Assembly (NCBI RefSeq): GCF_040686855.1
Contig: NZ_JBFBOG010000002.1
Span: 806,001-870,000, forward strand
Direction: 5' to 3'
Origin: Leifsonia sp040686855
Lineage (GTDB): Bacteria; Actinomycetota; Actinomycetes; Actinomycetales; Microbacteriaceae
Length of the DNA: 64,000 nt
Part shown: one piece after another, positions 32,880-41,786 of the stretch
How positions within the stretch are numbered: position 1 is the stretch's first letter
Layout of the letters: the number at the start of each line of letters is the position of its first letter
The notes under the pieces: generated by a model
Seen by the model: only the letters and a program-made list of their open reading frames with translations
Databases searched by the model: none
Told to the model about the DNA's origin: nothing
Translations under genes and position numbers: made by a program

Positions 32880-33923
32880 TCACTCCACGCGCGTCGCGCC
32901 GACCTGCCTCCGTGCCTCGTCGATGGTCGCCAGCGTGTCGACGGCCTCGGCGAGCGGATGCAGCGGCGACTCGGTGCGGCCCTCGGCCACGTAGCGGGCG
33001 AGTGCGGCCGCCTCATACGACATCCCGTCGCGGTGCGGGCGCCCGTAGGGGTCGCGCCAGTGCGCCGCGAGCGTGCCGTCCGGTCGGAAGACCTTCAGCC
33101 CGCTCGGGCCCCAGAACGGGCTGTCGGTCTCGATGCGCCCCTCGGTGCCGGTGATGGTGGCGAGGGAGGGTGTCCCCGCGAGCAGGCTCGTGCTGAGCAG
33201 CGCCTGCCCGCCGGAGGCGGAGGACAGGACCAGGGCGACCTGGTCGTCCACACCGCTCGGGGCGAGCGTGCCGGTCGCGATGATGCCCGCGGGGGCGCCG
33301 AGCGCGAAGGAGGCCCACGAGACCGTGTAGACGCCGAGGTCGAGCAGGGCGCCGCCGGCGAGGGCCGGATCCCACAGCCGGCTGCTCGGGTCGTAGGGGA
33401 CGCGGCCGCCGAAGTCGGCGGTCACGACGCGCACGTCGCCGAGCGCGCCCTGCTCGAGGAGCTGGCGGGCGATGTCGGTCTGCGGCAGGTACCGCGTCCA
33501 CATCGCCTCCATGGCGAAGACGCCCGCGTCCCGAGCCGCCGCCACGATCCGGCGGGCCTGGTCGGCGGTCACGGCCATCGGCTTCTCGATGAGGACGTGC
33601 TTGCCGGCCGCGATGGCGAGCAGGGCGTGCGCGAGGTGTTCGCTGTGCGGGGTGGCGACGTAGACCACATCCACGTCGGGGTCGCCGACCAGGGCCTCGT
33701 AGGAGCCGTACGACCGCTCGACGCCGTGCGCCGCCGCGAAGGCGGCCGAGCGCTCGGCGGAGCGCGACCCCGCGGCGACGACGCGCTGCCCGGTGTGCCG
33801 GTGCAGGGCGTCGGTGAAGTCGGCCGCGATCCCGCCCGGGCCGAGCACGCCCCACCGCAGGGCGGGGGCGTCGCGCGGGTCGGGATGGCGGGGTTCGGGC
33901 AGGGCGGCGAGCAGGTCGGTCAC
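32880..33923 (-). CDS. Gfo/Idh/MocA-family dehydrogenase (dihydrodiol dehydrogenase-like)
   Basis: 347 residues: N-terminal Rossmann fold (RWGVLGPGGIAADF), the EKPMAVTADQ motif with the conserved Lys, and the catalytic-domain region DLGVYTVSW. It is closer to the dimeric dihydrodiol/xylose dehydrogenase branch than the other three family members here. It oxidises or reduces a sugar carbon with NAD(P). It is last in the minus-strand unit of the ROK cluster, 31 nt after thuA-like. GTG start with GGAGG. Confidence 0.87.
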   Translation of the reverse strand: MTDLLAALPEPRHPDPRDAPALRWGVLGPGGIAADFTDALHRHTGQRVVAAGSRSAERSAAFAAAHGVERSYGSYEALVGDPDVDVVYVATPHSEHLAHALLAIAAGKHVLIEKPMAVTADQARRIVAAARDAGVFAMEAMWTRYLPQTDIARQLLEQGALGDVRVVTADFGGRVPYDPSSRLWDPALAGGALLDLGVYTVSWASFALGAPAGIIATGTLAPSGVDDQVALVLSSASGGQALLSTSLLAGTPSLATITGTEGRIETDSPFWGPSGLKVFRPDGTLAAHWRDPYGRPHRDGMSYEAAALARYVAEGRTESPLHPLAEAVDTLATIDEARRQVGATRVE

Positions 33924-33953
33924 GGTTCCTCCGGGTGGGATCGGACGGTCGGG

Positions 33954-34682
33954 TCAGACGGGCTGCGGGTTGGAGACCTCGGGGGCCCGGCGCGCGCCCT
34001 CCGCGGGCGCCGCCCAGCGCACGCCGTTGGCGAGCACCCGGCGCACCTGCGGGTGGAAATACACGGGGTACTCCTGGTCGCCGGGGCTGAAGTAGAAGAT
34101 CTTGCCGCGTCCGCGCGTGAACGTCACGCCGGAGCGGAACACCTCCCCTCCGGTGAACGAGCTGATGAACACGAGATCGTCGGGCGTCGGGATGTCGAAG
34201 AACTCGCCGTACATCTCCTGCGCGTCGATCACGATCGGCTGCTCGACGCCCGCGGCGATGGGATGGGTCGGGTTCACGTTCCACACGAGCTCGCGCTCGC
34301 CGCCCTCCGGGTTGCGCCAGCGCAGCGAGCAGGTCGTGCCGAGCATCCGGATGAAGATCTTCGAGAAGTGACCCGAGTGCAGGACGATCAGCCCCATCCC
34401 GCTGAGGACGTGCTGCCGCACCCGCTCGACGACCTCGTCGGAGACCCGATCGTGCGCGATGTGACCCCACCACAGCAGGACGTCGGTGGCGGCGAGGGCT
34501 TGCTCGCTCAGGCCGTGCTCCGGGTCGTCGAGGGTGGCCGTGCGCACGGAGACCTCGTCGCCGAGCAGTGCCGTCAGGCCCTCGGCGATAGCGCCGTGGA
34601 TCCCGTGCGGATAGATGGCGGCGATCTCGGGCTGGGTCGCCTCATGGACGCCCTCGTTCCAGACGGTGACGCGCAGGGTCAT
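33954..34682 (-). CDS. ThuA-like trehalose-utilisation domain protein
   Basis: 242 residues of the ThuA family (class I glutamine-amidotransferase fold): RVTVWNEGVHE, LLWWGHIAHD, LSGMGLIVLHSGHFSKIF, EMYGEFF and KIFYFSPGDQEYPVY. In rhizobia ThuA works with the Gfo/Idh-type ThuB on 3-keto disaccharides. The start at 34682 leaves 8 nt after GAAGGAGC; an ATG at 34688 overlaps the preceding stop. Flanked by two Gfo/Idh/MocA genes, which supports a ThuAB-like role. Confidence 0.87.
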   Translation of the reverse strand: MTLRVTVWNEGVHEATQPEIAAIYPHGIHGAIAEGLTALLGDEVSVRTATLDDPEHGLSEQALAATDVLLWWGHIAHDRVSDEVVERVRQHVLSGMGLIVLHSGHFSKIFIRMLGTTCSLRWRNPEGGERELVWNVNPTHPIAAGVEQPIVIDAQEMYGEFFDIPTPDDLVFISSFTGGEVFRSGVTFTRGRGKIFYFSPGDQEYPVYFHPQVRRVLANGVRWAAPAEGARRAPEVSNPQPV

Positions 34683-34684
34683 GG

Positions 34685-35797
34685 TCATGCTCCTTCGGTG
34701 GCGGGCGCGAGGCGGACCTCGGCGCCGATGCGTGCGGATTCGTAGGCGGCGTCGATGATGCGGGCGCGCTCCAGCGCGAGGCGGCCGTCCCAGTCTGACC
34801 ACGCGCTCTCGTCGGCGACGTGCTCGAGGAAGGTCTCGACCACCGCCAGGTGGCCGCGGCCGGGGTCGGCGGTGACCGAGATGTCCTCGCTCTGCTCTCC
34901 GTCGCCCGTGAAGATGGTCAGCTCGCCGGAGGGGGCGTAGTCGACGACCCGCAGGTCGGCGCCGCCCTCGGTGCCGTACAGGGTGATGCCGAACTCGTCG
35001 CCGGCCGGGCGGTATGCCGCCCAGCTGGTCTCGATCACGATCGACCCGCCGCTCTCCAGTCGCAGCAGGAGGCTGGCGAGGTCTTCCACCTCGTACTCCG
35101 AGCCGACGTGCTGCTTGGAGGCGGTGGCTCCGCCCCGGCCGCGGACGCCGAGCTCGGAATGCGTCACGGCCGACACGGCCGCCACCTGGGGCTCGCCGAA
35201 GAGGTGGAGCGCGTAGTCGAGCACGTGCACGCCGATGTCGATCAGCGGGCCGCCGCCCGCCATCTCGCGGTTCGTGAACCAGCTGCCGAGGGCCGGGATG
35301 CCCGCCCGGCGCAGCCAGATCGCGCGCGCGTGGTACGGACGACCGATCTGACCGGCGTCCACCGCGGCCTTGAGCGCTTCGATGTCGCCGCGACGGCGAT
35401 GGTTGAAGGCGACCTCGAGGACGCGGCCGGCGCGGTGGGCGGCATCCACCATCGTCTGGGCCTCGGCGGCCGTGCGCGCGATCGGCTTCTCGCTGAGCAC
35501 GTGCAGGCCGGCGTCGAGGGCCCCGACGGCGATCGGCGCGTGCAGGAAGGTGGGGACGGCGACGCTGACGATGTCGAGGTCACCCTCGGCGACCAGGTCC
35601 TGCCAATCACGGTGCAGCCGGGTGAGGCCGTATTTCTCGCCGAGCTCGGCACGCGGGCCGTCCTCCATGCCGGCGATGGCCACCAGCTCGACACCGGGCA
35701 GCGCGTCGTAGGCGGCCATGTGCTGCTGGCCGGCCCAACCGAGGCCGACGACGCCGGCGCGCAGGGGGCGACCGGGGGAGGTGCTGTTCGTGCTCAT
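34685..35797 (-). CDS. Gfo/Idh/MocA-family dehydrogenase
   Basis: 370 residues: RAGVVGLGWAGQQHM Rossmann loop, SEKPIARTAAEA (conserved Lys), IDIGVHVLDYALHL in the C-terminal sheet domain. A likely NAD-dependent sugar oxidase, and the probable partner of the downstream ThuA-like protein (overlapping start). The ATG at 35797 has GAAAGGAGC. A 14-bp palindrome lies between this gene and the ROK gene upstream, so it may have its own promoter. Confidence 0.88.
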   Translation of the reverse strand: MSTNSTSPGRPLRAGVVGLGWAGQQHMAAYDALPGVELVAIAGMEDGPRAELGEKYGLTRLHRDWQDLVAEGDLDIVSVAVPTFLHAPIAVGALDAGLHVLSEKPIARTAAEAQTMVDAAHRAGRVLEVAFNHRRRGDIEALKAAVDAGQIGRPYHARAIWLRRAGIPALGSWFTNREMAGGGPLIDIGVHVLDYALHLFGEPQVAAVSAVTHSELGVRGRGGATASKQHVGSEYEVEDLASLLLRLESGGSIVIETSWAAYRPAGDEFGITLYGTEGGADLRVVDYAPSGELTIFTGDGEQSEDISVTADPGRGHLAVVETFLEHVADESAWSDWDGRLALERARIIDAAYESARIGAEVRLAPATEGA

Positions 35798-35814
35798 GGA
35801 GCTCCTTTCGGGGT

Positions 35815-35828
35815 TCGAATCGATTCGA
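35815..35828. promoter_or_regulatory. palindrome TCGAATCGATTCGA
   Basis: A perfect 14-bp palindrome in the gap between the ROK regulator stop and the Gfo/Idh start on the minus strand. It is a possible operator for the downstream genes. Confidence 0.45.
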
Positions 35829-35866
35829 TGATGGTCAGGGGCGGGAGGGTGCACAAGGGAGGCGGG

Positions 35867-37057
35867 TCAGCGGAAGAGGGAACGCGGTGTCCCGGCGCCG
35901 GGGTCGAGCGCCCGCTGCACGACCATGACGGCTGCGCCGATGACACCGCCGGTCTCTCCGGAGCGGGACTGGGTGATGGTCAGGTGCTGCGTCGCCAGGG
36001 GCGTGGAACGCTGGTAGACGACCTCCCGCATCCCGGCGAGGAGCTGTTCGCCGACCCGGGAGAGGCTGCCGCCGACGACGATCACCGACGGATTGAGGAG
36101 ATTGACGCAGGTGGCGACCACAGCGCCCAGGTCGCGGCCCGCCTGGCGGATCGCTTCGAGCACCCGGGGATTGCCCGTGCGGGCGAGCTCGACCACGTCG
36201 TCGCTGGTGGACGCGGGGAAGCCGAGCTCGGTCAGCGTCCGCGCGATCGCCGGGCCGCTGACCAGAGCCTCCAGGTCGGCATCCTGCTCGCCGTGGCGAG
36301 GGGTGTCGGTGCCGAACGGGACGCGGACGTGCCCGAGGTCTCCGGCCGAGCCGAGCGCCCCGCGCTGCAGCCGCCCGCCGCTGATGATCCCTGCGCCGAC
36401 TCCGGTCGCCACCTTGACGAACAGCAGGTCGGTCTCCTCGGGCCACATCAGCGTCTGCTCGCCGAGCGCCAGCAGGTTCACGTCGTTGTCGACGAGGACC
36501 GGCACGTCGAACACCCGCCGGATATAGCGCGGGATGTCGAACCGGTCCCAGCCGGGCATGATCGGCGGGTTCACGGGAAGGCCGGTCGAATGCTCCACCG
36601 GTCCGGGGACGCCGACGCCCACGCCGATGAGCTCTTCCGGGCGACGGCCGGAGGCGGTGTACAGCTCGCAGGCGACTTCGAGCACCCAGTCCAGGATGTC
36701 CTCCGGTCCGTCGGCGATCGACAGGCGCTCGGACCGGTTCGCCATGATGTTTCCGGACAGATCCGCGAGCGCGACGACGCCGTGCGTGGCGCCGAGGTCG
36801 ATCGCGAGGACGACGCGCGACTCCGCGTGGAAGCGGATGCGCGCGGGTGGCCGCCCTCCCGAGGAGGGGTCGTCGCCGGCCGGGACGACCAGGCCGGCCG
36901 ACGTGAGGAGGTCGATGCGGGATGCGATGGTCGAGCGCGCCATGCCCGTCAGCTCGGCCAGCTGCGCGCGCGTCCGCGGGATGCCGTCGCGCAGGATCGT
37001 CAGCAACTCGGCGGCGTCTGCGGCGACGAGCGCAGAATCGCGCGCGCTGTCGGTCAT
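35867..37057 (-). CDS. ROK-family transcriptional regulator
   Basis: 396 residues: a MarR-like winged helix at the N-terminus (TRAQLAELTGMARSTIASRIDLL), then a ROK sugar-kinase-like domain (LAIDLGATHG, VGVGVPGPVE, VLVDNDVN, GSAGDLGHV). The usual zinc motif CxCGxxGC after GHV is absent; that stretch reads TDTPRHGEQDADLEA. It is divergent from the plus-strand isomerase/Gfo operon with a palindrome between them and first on its own strand, so it probably represses both units in response to a sugar. Start ATG 37057; no clear ribosome-binding site. Confidence 0.88.
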   Translation of the reverse strand: MTDSARDSALVAADAAELLTILRDGIPRTRAQLAELTGMARSTIASRIDLLTSAGLVVPAGDDPSSGGRPPARIRFHAESRVVLAIDLGATHGVVALADLSGNIMANRSERLSIADGPEDILDWVLEVACELYTASGRRPEELIGVGVGVPGPVEHSTGLPVNPPIMPGWDRFDIPRYIRRVFDVPVLVDNDVNLLALGEQTLMWPEETDLLFVKVATGVGAGIISGGRLQRGALGSAGDLGHVRVPFGTDTPRHGEQDADLEALVSGPAIARTLTELGFPASTSDDVVELARTGNPRVLEAIRQAGRDLGAVVATCVNLLNPSVIVVGGSLSRVGEQLLAGMREVVYQRSTPLATQHLTITQSRSGETGGVIGAAVMVVQRALDPGAGTPRSLFR

Positions 37058-37103
37058 GACGGTATTGAACCACAGTGTCGTCGCACGGCCCAAAGATATG
37101 CAT

Positions 37104-37121
37104 TCATCAGTCGACTTTTGA
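37104..37121. promoter_or_regulatory. ROK operator, TCAnnAGTCGACTnnTGA
   Basis: AGTCGACT flanked symmetrically by TCA and TGA (18 bp in all) lies between the divergent ROK and isomerase genes. It ends one base before the -35 element of the plus-strand promoter. Confidence 0.55.
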
Positions 37122-37150
37122 TTGACACCCGGCAGAAGTCCCGCTTGAAT
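37122..37150 (+). promoter_or_regulatory. promoter of the isomerase/Gfo operon
   Basis: TTGACA (37122-37127) and TTGAAT (37145-37150) are 17 bp apart, a near-consensus sigma-70 promoter about 50 nt before the first start codon. Confidence 0.65.
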
Positions 37151-37206
37151 GGAGTCCGCGCCCTTTCGAGCGCGTCCACCCCGCAACGAACTCGACGAGG
37201 AGAACA

Positions 37207-37950
37207 GTGTCGACGTCCCCAGTCTCCGTGCAGCTCTACACGGTCCGCGAACTCCTGACCGAGGACACGGTCGGAACCCTCAAGCGGATCGCCGACATCG
37301 GGTTCACCCAGGTCGAGCCGTTCGCCTTCCTCAGCTTCGGCGACGCGCTCCGCCAGGGCCTCAGCGAGGCCGGCCTCAGCGCCCCCACCACCCACCAGGG
37401 CTTCCTCAGCGGCGACCTCGACGAGGTCTTCGGCGCCGCCAAGGAGCTCGGCATCCAGACGGTCATCGACCCGTTCGTCGCGCCCGAGAAGTGGCAGACC
37501 GCCGAGGACGTGGCACAGACCGCCGACCAGCTCAACGCGGCGGCCGAGGTGGCCGCCCGCCACGGGATCCGCGTCGGGTACCACAACCACGACCACGAGA
37601 TCTCCAGCACGATCGAGGGCGTCACGGCGCTCGAGTTCTTCGCCGGGCGCCTTGCGCCCGAGGTCGTGCTCGAGGTCGACACCTACTGGGTCGCCGTCGG
37701 CGGCGTCGACCCCGTCGCCTACCTGCCCAAGCTCGGCGACCGCGTCGTCGCCCTCCACATCAAGGACGGCCCCGGCACCCACGACAACAAGGACCAGGTC
37801 GCGGTCGGCCAGGGGTCGCTCCCCATCGAGCAGATCATCGCGGCGGCGCCGAACGCGCTGCGCGTCATCGAGCTCGACGACTCGCGCGGGGACCGCTTCC
37901 AGGCCGTGGCCGACAGCTTCGCCTTCCTCTCCTCCAAGGGCCTCGCATGA
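37207..37950 (+). CDS. sugar phosphate isomerase/epimerase-like TIM barrel
   Basis: 247 residues of the AP-endonuclease-2/xylose-isomerase-like family: VSVQLYTVRELL at the start, VGYHNHDHE (metal-binding His/Glu), VLEVDTYWVAVGG and VVALHIKDGPG. Such proteins isomerise, epimerise or cleave keto-sugars using a divalent metal. The GTG at 37207 follows GACGAGGAGA. It is the first gene of a four-gene operon and its stop overlaps the next start. Confidence 0.88.
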   Translation: MSTSPVSVQLYTVRELLTEDTVGTLKRIADIGFTQVEPFAFLSFGDALRQGLSEAGLSAPTTHQGFLSGDLDEVFGAAKELGIQTVIDPFVAPEKWQTAEDVAQTADQLNAAAEVAARHGIRVGYHNHDHEISSTIEGVTALEFFAGRLAPEVVLEVDTYWVAVGGVDPVAYLPKLGDRVVALHIKDGPGTHDNKDQVAVGQGSLPIEQIIAAAPNALRVIELDDSRGDRFQAVADSFAFLSSKGLA

Positions 37951-39044
37951 GCGGCGGCGCGGTCGGAGTCGGCGTCATCGGCGCCGGGGTCATCAGCAAC
38001 GAATACCTCGGGAATCTCACCAGCTTCCCCGACCTCGATGTGCGGTTCGTCGCCGACATCGACGTCGAGCGGGCACGGGCGCAAGCGGAGAAGTACGGCG
38101 TTCCCGGATCGGGCACGGTGGAAGAACTGCTCGCCGACGACGCCATCGAGATCGTCGTCAACCTGACCATCCCCAAGGTGCACGTCGAGGTGGCGCTCCA
38201 GGCGCTCGCCGCCGGCAAGAACGTCTGGAGCGAGAAGCCGTTCGCCCTCGACCGCGCGAGCGGCCGCGAACTGCTCGAGGCGGGGCACGCGGCGGGCCTG
38301 CGCGTCGCCACCGCCCCGGACACCTTCCTCGGATCCGGCATCCAGTCGGCGCGTCGCCTGGTCGAGAACGGCGACATCGGCGCGCCGCTCACCGCGCTCA
38401 CGCTGCTCCAGAGCCCCGGCCCGGAGTCGTGGCACCCGAATCCCGACTTCCTGTTCCAGGAGGGCGCCGGTCCGCTGTTCGACATCGGCCCGTACTACCT
38501 CACCGCGCTGGTGCAGCTGTTCGGTCCGGTCGCCCGCGTGAGCGCGACCGCCTCGAAGGCCCGCGAGTCCCGGGTCATCGGCTCCGGGCCCCGCGCCGGC
38601 GAGTCGTTCGCCGTCACCGTGCCGACGCACGTCAGCGCGCTCTACGAGTTCGAGAGCGGCCAGACGGCGCAGTCGGTCTTCAGCTTCGACTCGAAGCTCG
38701 GCCGTACCCAGTTCGAGGTCGCCGGACTCGACGGCACTCTCGTCGTGCCCGATCCGAACACCTTCGAGGGCGAGCTCATCGTGCACGGCGCGGACGGCAT
38801 CGAGACGTACCCGTCGACCGGCACCAAGCTCACGCGTGGAATCGGCGTCGTGGAGCTGGCCCGCGCCATCCGCGCGGGCGTGCCGGAGCGCGCGTCAGGC
38901 GAGCAGGCGTACCACGTGCTCGACATCATGGTCTCGACGATCGAGGCGGGGGAGTCCCGCACGCCCGTCGAAGTCCAGAGCACGGTCGAGGTCGCGCCGG
39001 CACTCCCGGAGGACTGGGACCCGCGTGCGGCGACCCTGGCGTAA
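37947..39044 (+). CDS. Gfo/Idh/MocA-family dehydrogenase
   Basis: 365 residues: GVIGAGVISNEYL Rossmann loop, WSEKPFALDRASG, LFDIGPYYLTAL. It resembles the inositol/glucoside 3-dehydrogenase branch. It is coupled to the isomerase by ATGA and followed 9 nt later by a further Gfo/Idh gene. The two paralogues are diverged (different loops and lengths), so they probably act on different carbons or on substrate and product. Confidence 0.88.
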   Translation: MSGGAVGVGVIGAGVISNEYLGNLTSFPDLDVRFVADIDVERARAQAEKYGVPGSGTVEELLADDAIEIVVNLTIPKVHVEVALQALAAGKNVWSEKPFALDRASGRELLEAGHAAGLRVATAPDTFLGSGIQSARRLVENGDIGAPLTALTLLQSPGPESWHPNPDFLFQEGAGPLFDIGPYYLTALVQLFGPVARVSATASKARESRVIGSGPRAGESFAVTVPTHVSALYEFESGQTAQSVFSFDSKLGRTQFEVAGLDGTLVVPDPNTFEGELIVHGADGIETYPSTGTKLTRGIGVVELARAIRAGVPERASGEQAYHVLDIMVSTIEAGESRTPVEVQSTVEVAPALPEDWDPRAATLA

Positions 39045-39053
39045 GGCGGGGAG

Positions 39054-40208
39054 ATGACGGACGGAACGGATCCGAACGTCGCCGCGACCAGCGGTGGACT
39101 GACGCGGCGCGAGGAGAGCGCGGCAGGGGCACGCCTCCGCGTGGCGATCGTGGGTGGCGGCTTCATGGCCGAGGTGCACTCGCGGGCGGCCCGGGCGGCG
39201 CGCGCCGAGCTCGCCGGAATCACGTCCTCGTCGCCGGAGCGCTCGGCGGCCGCGGCGGAACGCCTGGGCATCGCGCGCGCCTACGGCTCGCTCGACGAGC
39301 TGCTGGCGGACGACTCGATCGACGTCGTGCACGTGACCACGCCCAATGCGCTCCACGCCGAGCAGGCGTCGGCGGTGCTGGCGTCCGGCAAGGACGTCAT
39401 CTGCGAGAAGCCGCTGGCGACGACGGTCGCCGACGCCGAGGCACTGGTCGCGGCGGCCGAAGGGCGGACGGCGACGGTTCCGTTCGTCTACCGGTTCCAC
39501 CCGCTGGTGCGGGAGGCCCGGGCGCGTTTCGCCTCGGGACAGGCCGGCCGGGTGCTTAGCATCAACGCGTCCTACCTCCAGGACTGGCTGCTCGGCGCGG
39601 GCGACGACAACTGGCGGGTCGACTCCGACAAGGGCGGCCGATCCCGCGCCTTCGCCGACATCGGCTCCCACCTGGTCGACCTCGTGGAGTTCGTGAGCGG
39701 CGACCGGGTGAGCCGGGTGTCCGCCACGAAGCGCACGGTGTTCGCCGAGCGCGCCTCGCACGCGAACATCACCACAGAGGACGCGGTGGCGGTCGTCGTC
39801 GAGATGCGCTCGGGCGCGCTCGGCACGCTGCTGGTCTCGCAGGTCGCTCCCGGCCGTAAGAACCGGCTGTGGCTCGAGATCGCCGGCAGCGAGGAGAGCG
39901 TCGCGTTCGACCAGGAGCAGCCCGAGACGCTGTGGGTCGGCCGCCGCAAGGGCAGCCTGATCATCCCGCGCGACGCGGACCAGCTGAGCGCCGACGCTGC
40001 GCGGTTGTCGTTCGTGCCCTCCGGTCATCCGCAGGGCTACCAGGACGCCTTCAACGCCTTCGTCGCCGACAGCTACTCGGCGGTCGCGGGCGAGAGCCCG
40101 GAGGGGCTGCCACGCTTCACCGACGGCCTGCGGGCCGTGCGGATCACGGACGCGGTGATCGACTCCGCCGAGTCGGGCACCTGGATCGAGATGGGAACGG
40201 ATTCATGA
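39054..40208 (+). CDS. Gfo/Idh/MocA-family dehydrogenase
   Basis: 384 residues: a 28-residue polar N-terminal extension, then RVAIVGGGFMAEVHS, CEKPLATTVADAE, VYRFHPLVREAR, DIGSHLVDLVEF and a late HPQGYQDAFNAF helix. The last resembles enzymes that oxidise disaccharides or glucosides. ATG with GGGGAGATG context; its stop overlaps the next start. It is the third dehydrogenase of the divergent cluster counted from the ROK gene on both strands. Confidence 0.88.
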   Translation: MTDGTDPNVAATSGGLTRREESAAGARLRVAIVGGGFMAEVHSRAARAARAELAGITSSSPERSAAAAERLGIARAYGSLDELLADDSIDVVHVTTPNALHAEQASAVLASGKDVICEKPLATTVADAEALVAAAEGRTATVPFVYRFHPLVREARARFASGQAGRVLSINASYLQDWLLGAGDDNWRVDSDKGGRSRAFADIGSHLVDLVEFVSGDRVSRVSATKRTVFAERASHANITTEDAVAVVVEMRSGALGTLLVSQVAPGRKNRLWLEIAGSEESVAFDQEQPETLWVGRRKGSLIIPRDADQLSADAARLSFVPSGHPQGYQDAFNAFVADSYSAVAGESPEGLPRFTDGLRAVRITDAVIDSAESGTWIEMGTDS

Positions 40209-41248
40209 CAGACGCCCCCGCAACGGACAGCACCTCGGGTCGCACGCACCCGGTCACCCTGTTCACCGGCCAGTGGGCCGACCTCACCCTCGAGGAGGTC
40301 GCGAAGTACGCCTCCGAGTGGGGCTACGACGGACTCGAGATCGCCTGCTCGGGCGAGCACCTGGATGTCTGGCGCGCGGCGGAGGACGACGATTACCTGC
40401 AGGGCCGGCTCGACCTCCTCGACCGGTACGGCTTGAAGGTCTGGGCCATCTCCAATCACCTCAAGGGTCAGGCGGTCTGCGACGACCCGATCGACTTCCG
40501 CCACCAGGCGATCGTCGGCTCGAAGGTCTGGGGCGACGGCGACCCCGAGGGCGTGCGTCAGCGCGCGGCCGAAGAGCTCAAGCTCACGGCGAAGGTCGCC
40601 CGCAAGCTCGGGGTGGACACTGTTGTCGGCTTCACCGGGTCGAGCATCTGGCCGTACGTGGCCCAGTTCCCGCCGGTGCCCGCGTCGGTCATCGACGCCG
40701 GCTACCAGGACTTCGCCGACCGCTGGAACCCGATCCTCGACGTGTTCGACGGCGAAGGGGTGCGGTTCGCGCACGAGGTGCACCCGTCCGAGATCGCGTA
40801 CGACTACTGGACCAGCGTCCGCACCCTCGAGGCGATCGACCACCGCGAGGCCTTCGGGTTCAACTGGGACCCGTCGCACATGATGTGGCAGGACATCGAC
40901 CCGGTCGGGTTCATCGTCGACTTCCAGGACCGGATCTACCACGTCGACTGCAAGGACACGCGCCTCCGCCCGAAGAACGGTCGCGCCGGCGTGCTCGGCT
41001 CCCACCTGCCCTGGGGTGAGCCGCGCCGCGGCTGGGACTTCGTGTCCACCGGCCACGGCGATGTGCCGTGGGAGGACGCCTTCCGCGCGCTCGAGTCCAT
41101 CGGCTACACCGGCCCGATCTCGATCGAGTGGGAGGACGCCGGCATGGACCGCCTCCACGGCGCGAAGGAGGCGGTGGGCTACATCCGCTCGCTGCTCTGG
41201 AAGCAGCCGACGGCGTCGTTCGACGCGGCGTTCAGCAACCAGGACTGA
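40205..41248 (+). CDS. sugar phosphate isomerase/epimerase-like TIM barrel, long form
   Basis: 347 residues, about 100 longer than the first barrel: PVTLFTGQWADLTLEEVAKY, GLEIACSGEHLDV, VGFTGSSIWPYV, FAHEVHPSEIAYD, FGFNWDPSHMMWQ, YHVDCKDTRL and ISIEWEDAGMDR give a complete set of metal ligands (Glu, Asp, His, Glu). The extended form resembles enzymes that act on 3-keto-glycosides and C-glycosides. The start overlaps the preceding stop (ATGA). Last gene of the operon; no obvious terminator. Confidence 0.86.
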   Translation: MTDAPATDSTSGRTHPVTLFTGQWADLTLEEVAKYASEWGYDGLEIACSGEHLDVWRAAEDDDYLQGRLDLLDRYGLKVWAISNHLKGQAVCDDPIDFRHQAIVGSKVWGDGDPEGVRQRAAEELKLTAKVARKLGVDTVVGFTGSSIWPYVAQFPPVPASVIDAGYQDFADRWNPILDVFDGEGVRFAHEVHPSEIAYDYWTSVRTLEAIDHREAFGFNWDPSHMMWQDIDPVGFIVDFQDRIYHVDCKDTRLRPKNGRAGVLGSHLPWGEPRRGWDFVSTGHGDVPWEDAFRALESIGYTGPISIEWEDAGMDRLHGAKEAVGYIRSLLWKQPTASFDAAFSNQD

Positions 41249-41267
41249 CGCTCACCCGCGCCGGAGA

Positions 41268-41714
41268 TCAGGCGACGTCGAGCACCCACGTCACCCCGAA
41301 GTGGTCGGTCAGCATCCCGAAGCCGGCCGACCAGGCTGAGGCCGCCAGCGGCTCGACGACGGTCGCGCCCTCGGCCAGCCGGTCCCAGTAGCCGCGGACC
41401 TCGGCCAGGCTCGACCCGCGGACGGAGACGAAGAACGGCTGATCGGTCACGGTCGCACCGTTCTCGCGCCGCGTGGTCCCGCTCGCCACCGACCCCTCGG
41501 CACCCGGAACGTCGTACGCCATGAGGCGCAGGCCCGCCGGGGAGTCGACGCGGCCGAAGACGACGCGGGTCGCGTCCGGGGCATCGGCGGGCATCCCGAG
41601 CTGCGCGTAGGTGGTCACCGTCGCGGTGCCGTCGAACGCGGCGGCGTAGAAGTCGAGCGCCTCACGAGCGCGGCCGTCTGTGAAGTTGAGGTGGGTGCTG
41701 GTCTCGATGGTCAT
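41268..41714 (-). CDS. VOC-family (PhnB-like glyoxalase fold) protein
   Basis: 148 residues of the PhnB/3-demethylubiquinone-methyltransferase-like branch: STHLNFTDGRAREALDFYAAAFDG at the start, RLMAYDVPG, QPFFVSVRG, FGMLTDHFGVTWVLDV at the end. Function usually unknown. The start at 41714 has GAGAGGACATC. It is divergent from the WYL regulator, with an inverted repeat between, and so is its likely target. Confidence 0.87.
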   Translation of the reverse strand: MTIETSTHLNFTDGRAREALDFYAAAFDGTATVTTYAQLGMPADAPDATRVVFGRVDSPAGLRLMAYDVPGAEGSVASGTTRRENGATVTDQPFFVSVRGSSLAEVRGYWDRLAEGATVVEPLAASAWSAGFGMLTDHFGVTWVLDVA

Positions 41715-41765
41715 GATGTCCTCTCTGTGCCGGGTCCTTCCCGGCTCCGCCAGCCTCACAGCAGA

Positions 41766-41786
41766 AGAGGACGCAATCGGTCCTCT
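41766..41786. promoter_or_regulatory. inverted repeat AGAGGAC-n7-GTCCTCT
   Basis: Perfect 7-bp arms at 41766-41772 and 41780-41786 lie between divergent VOC and WYL genes, 14 nt before the -10-like GAGAAT of the regulator. Probable operator of the WYL protein. Confidence 0.5.
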
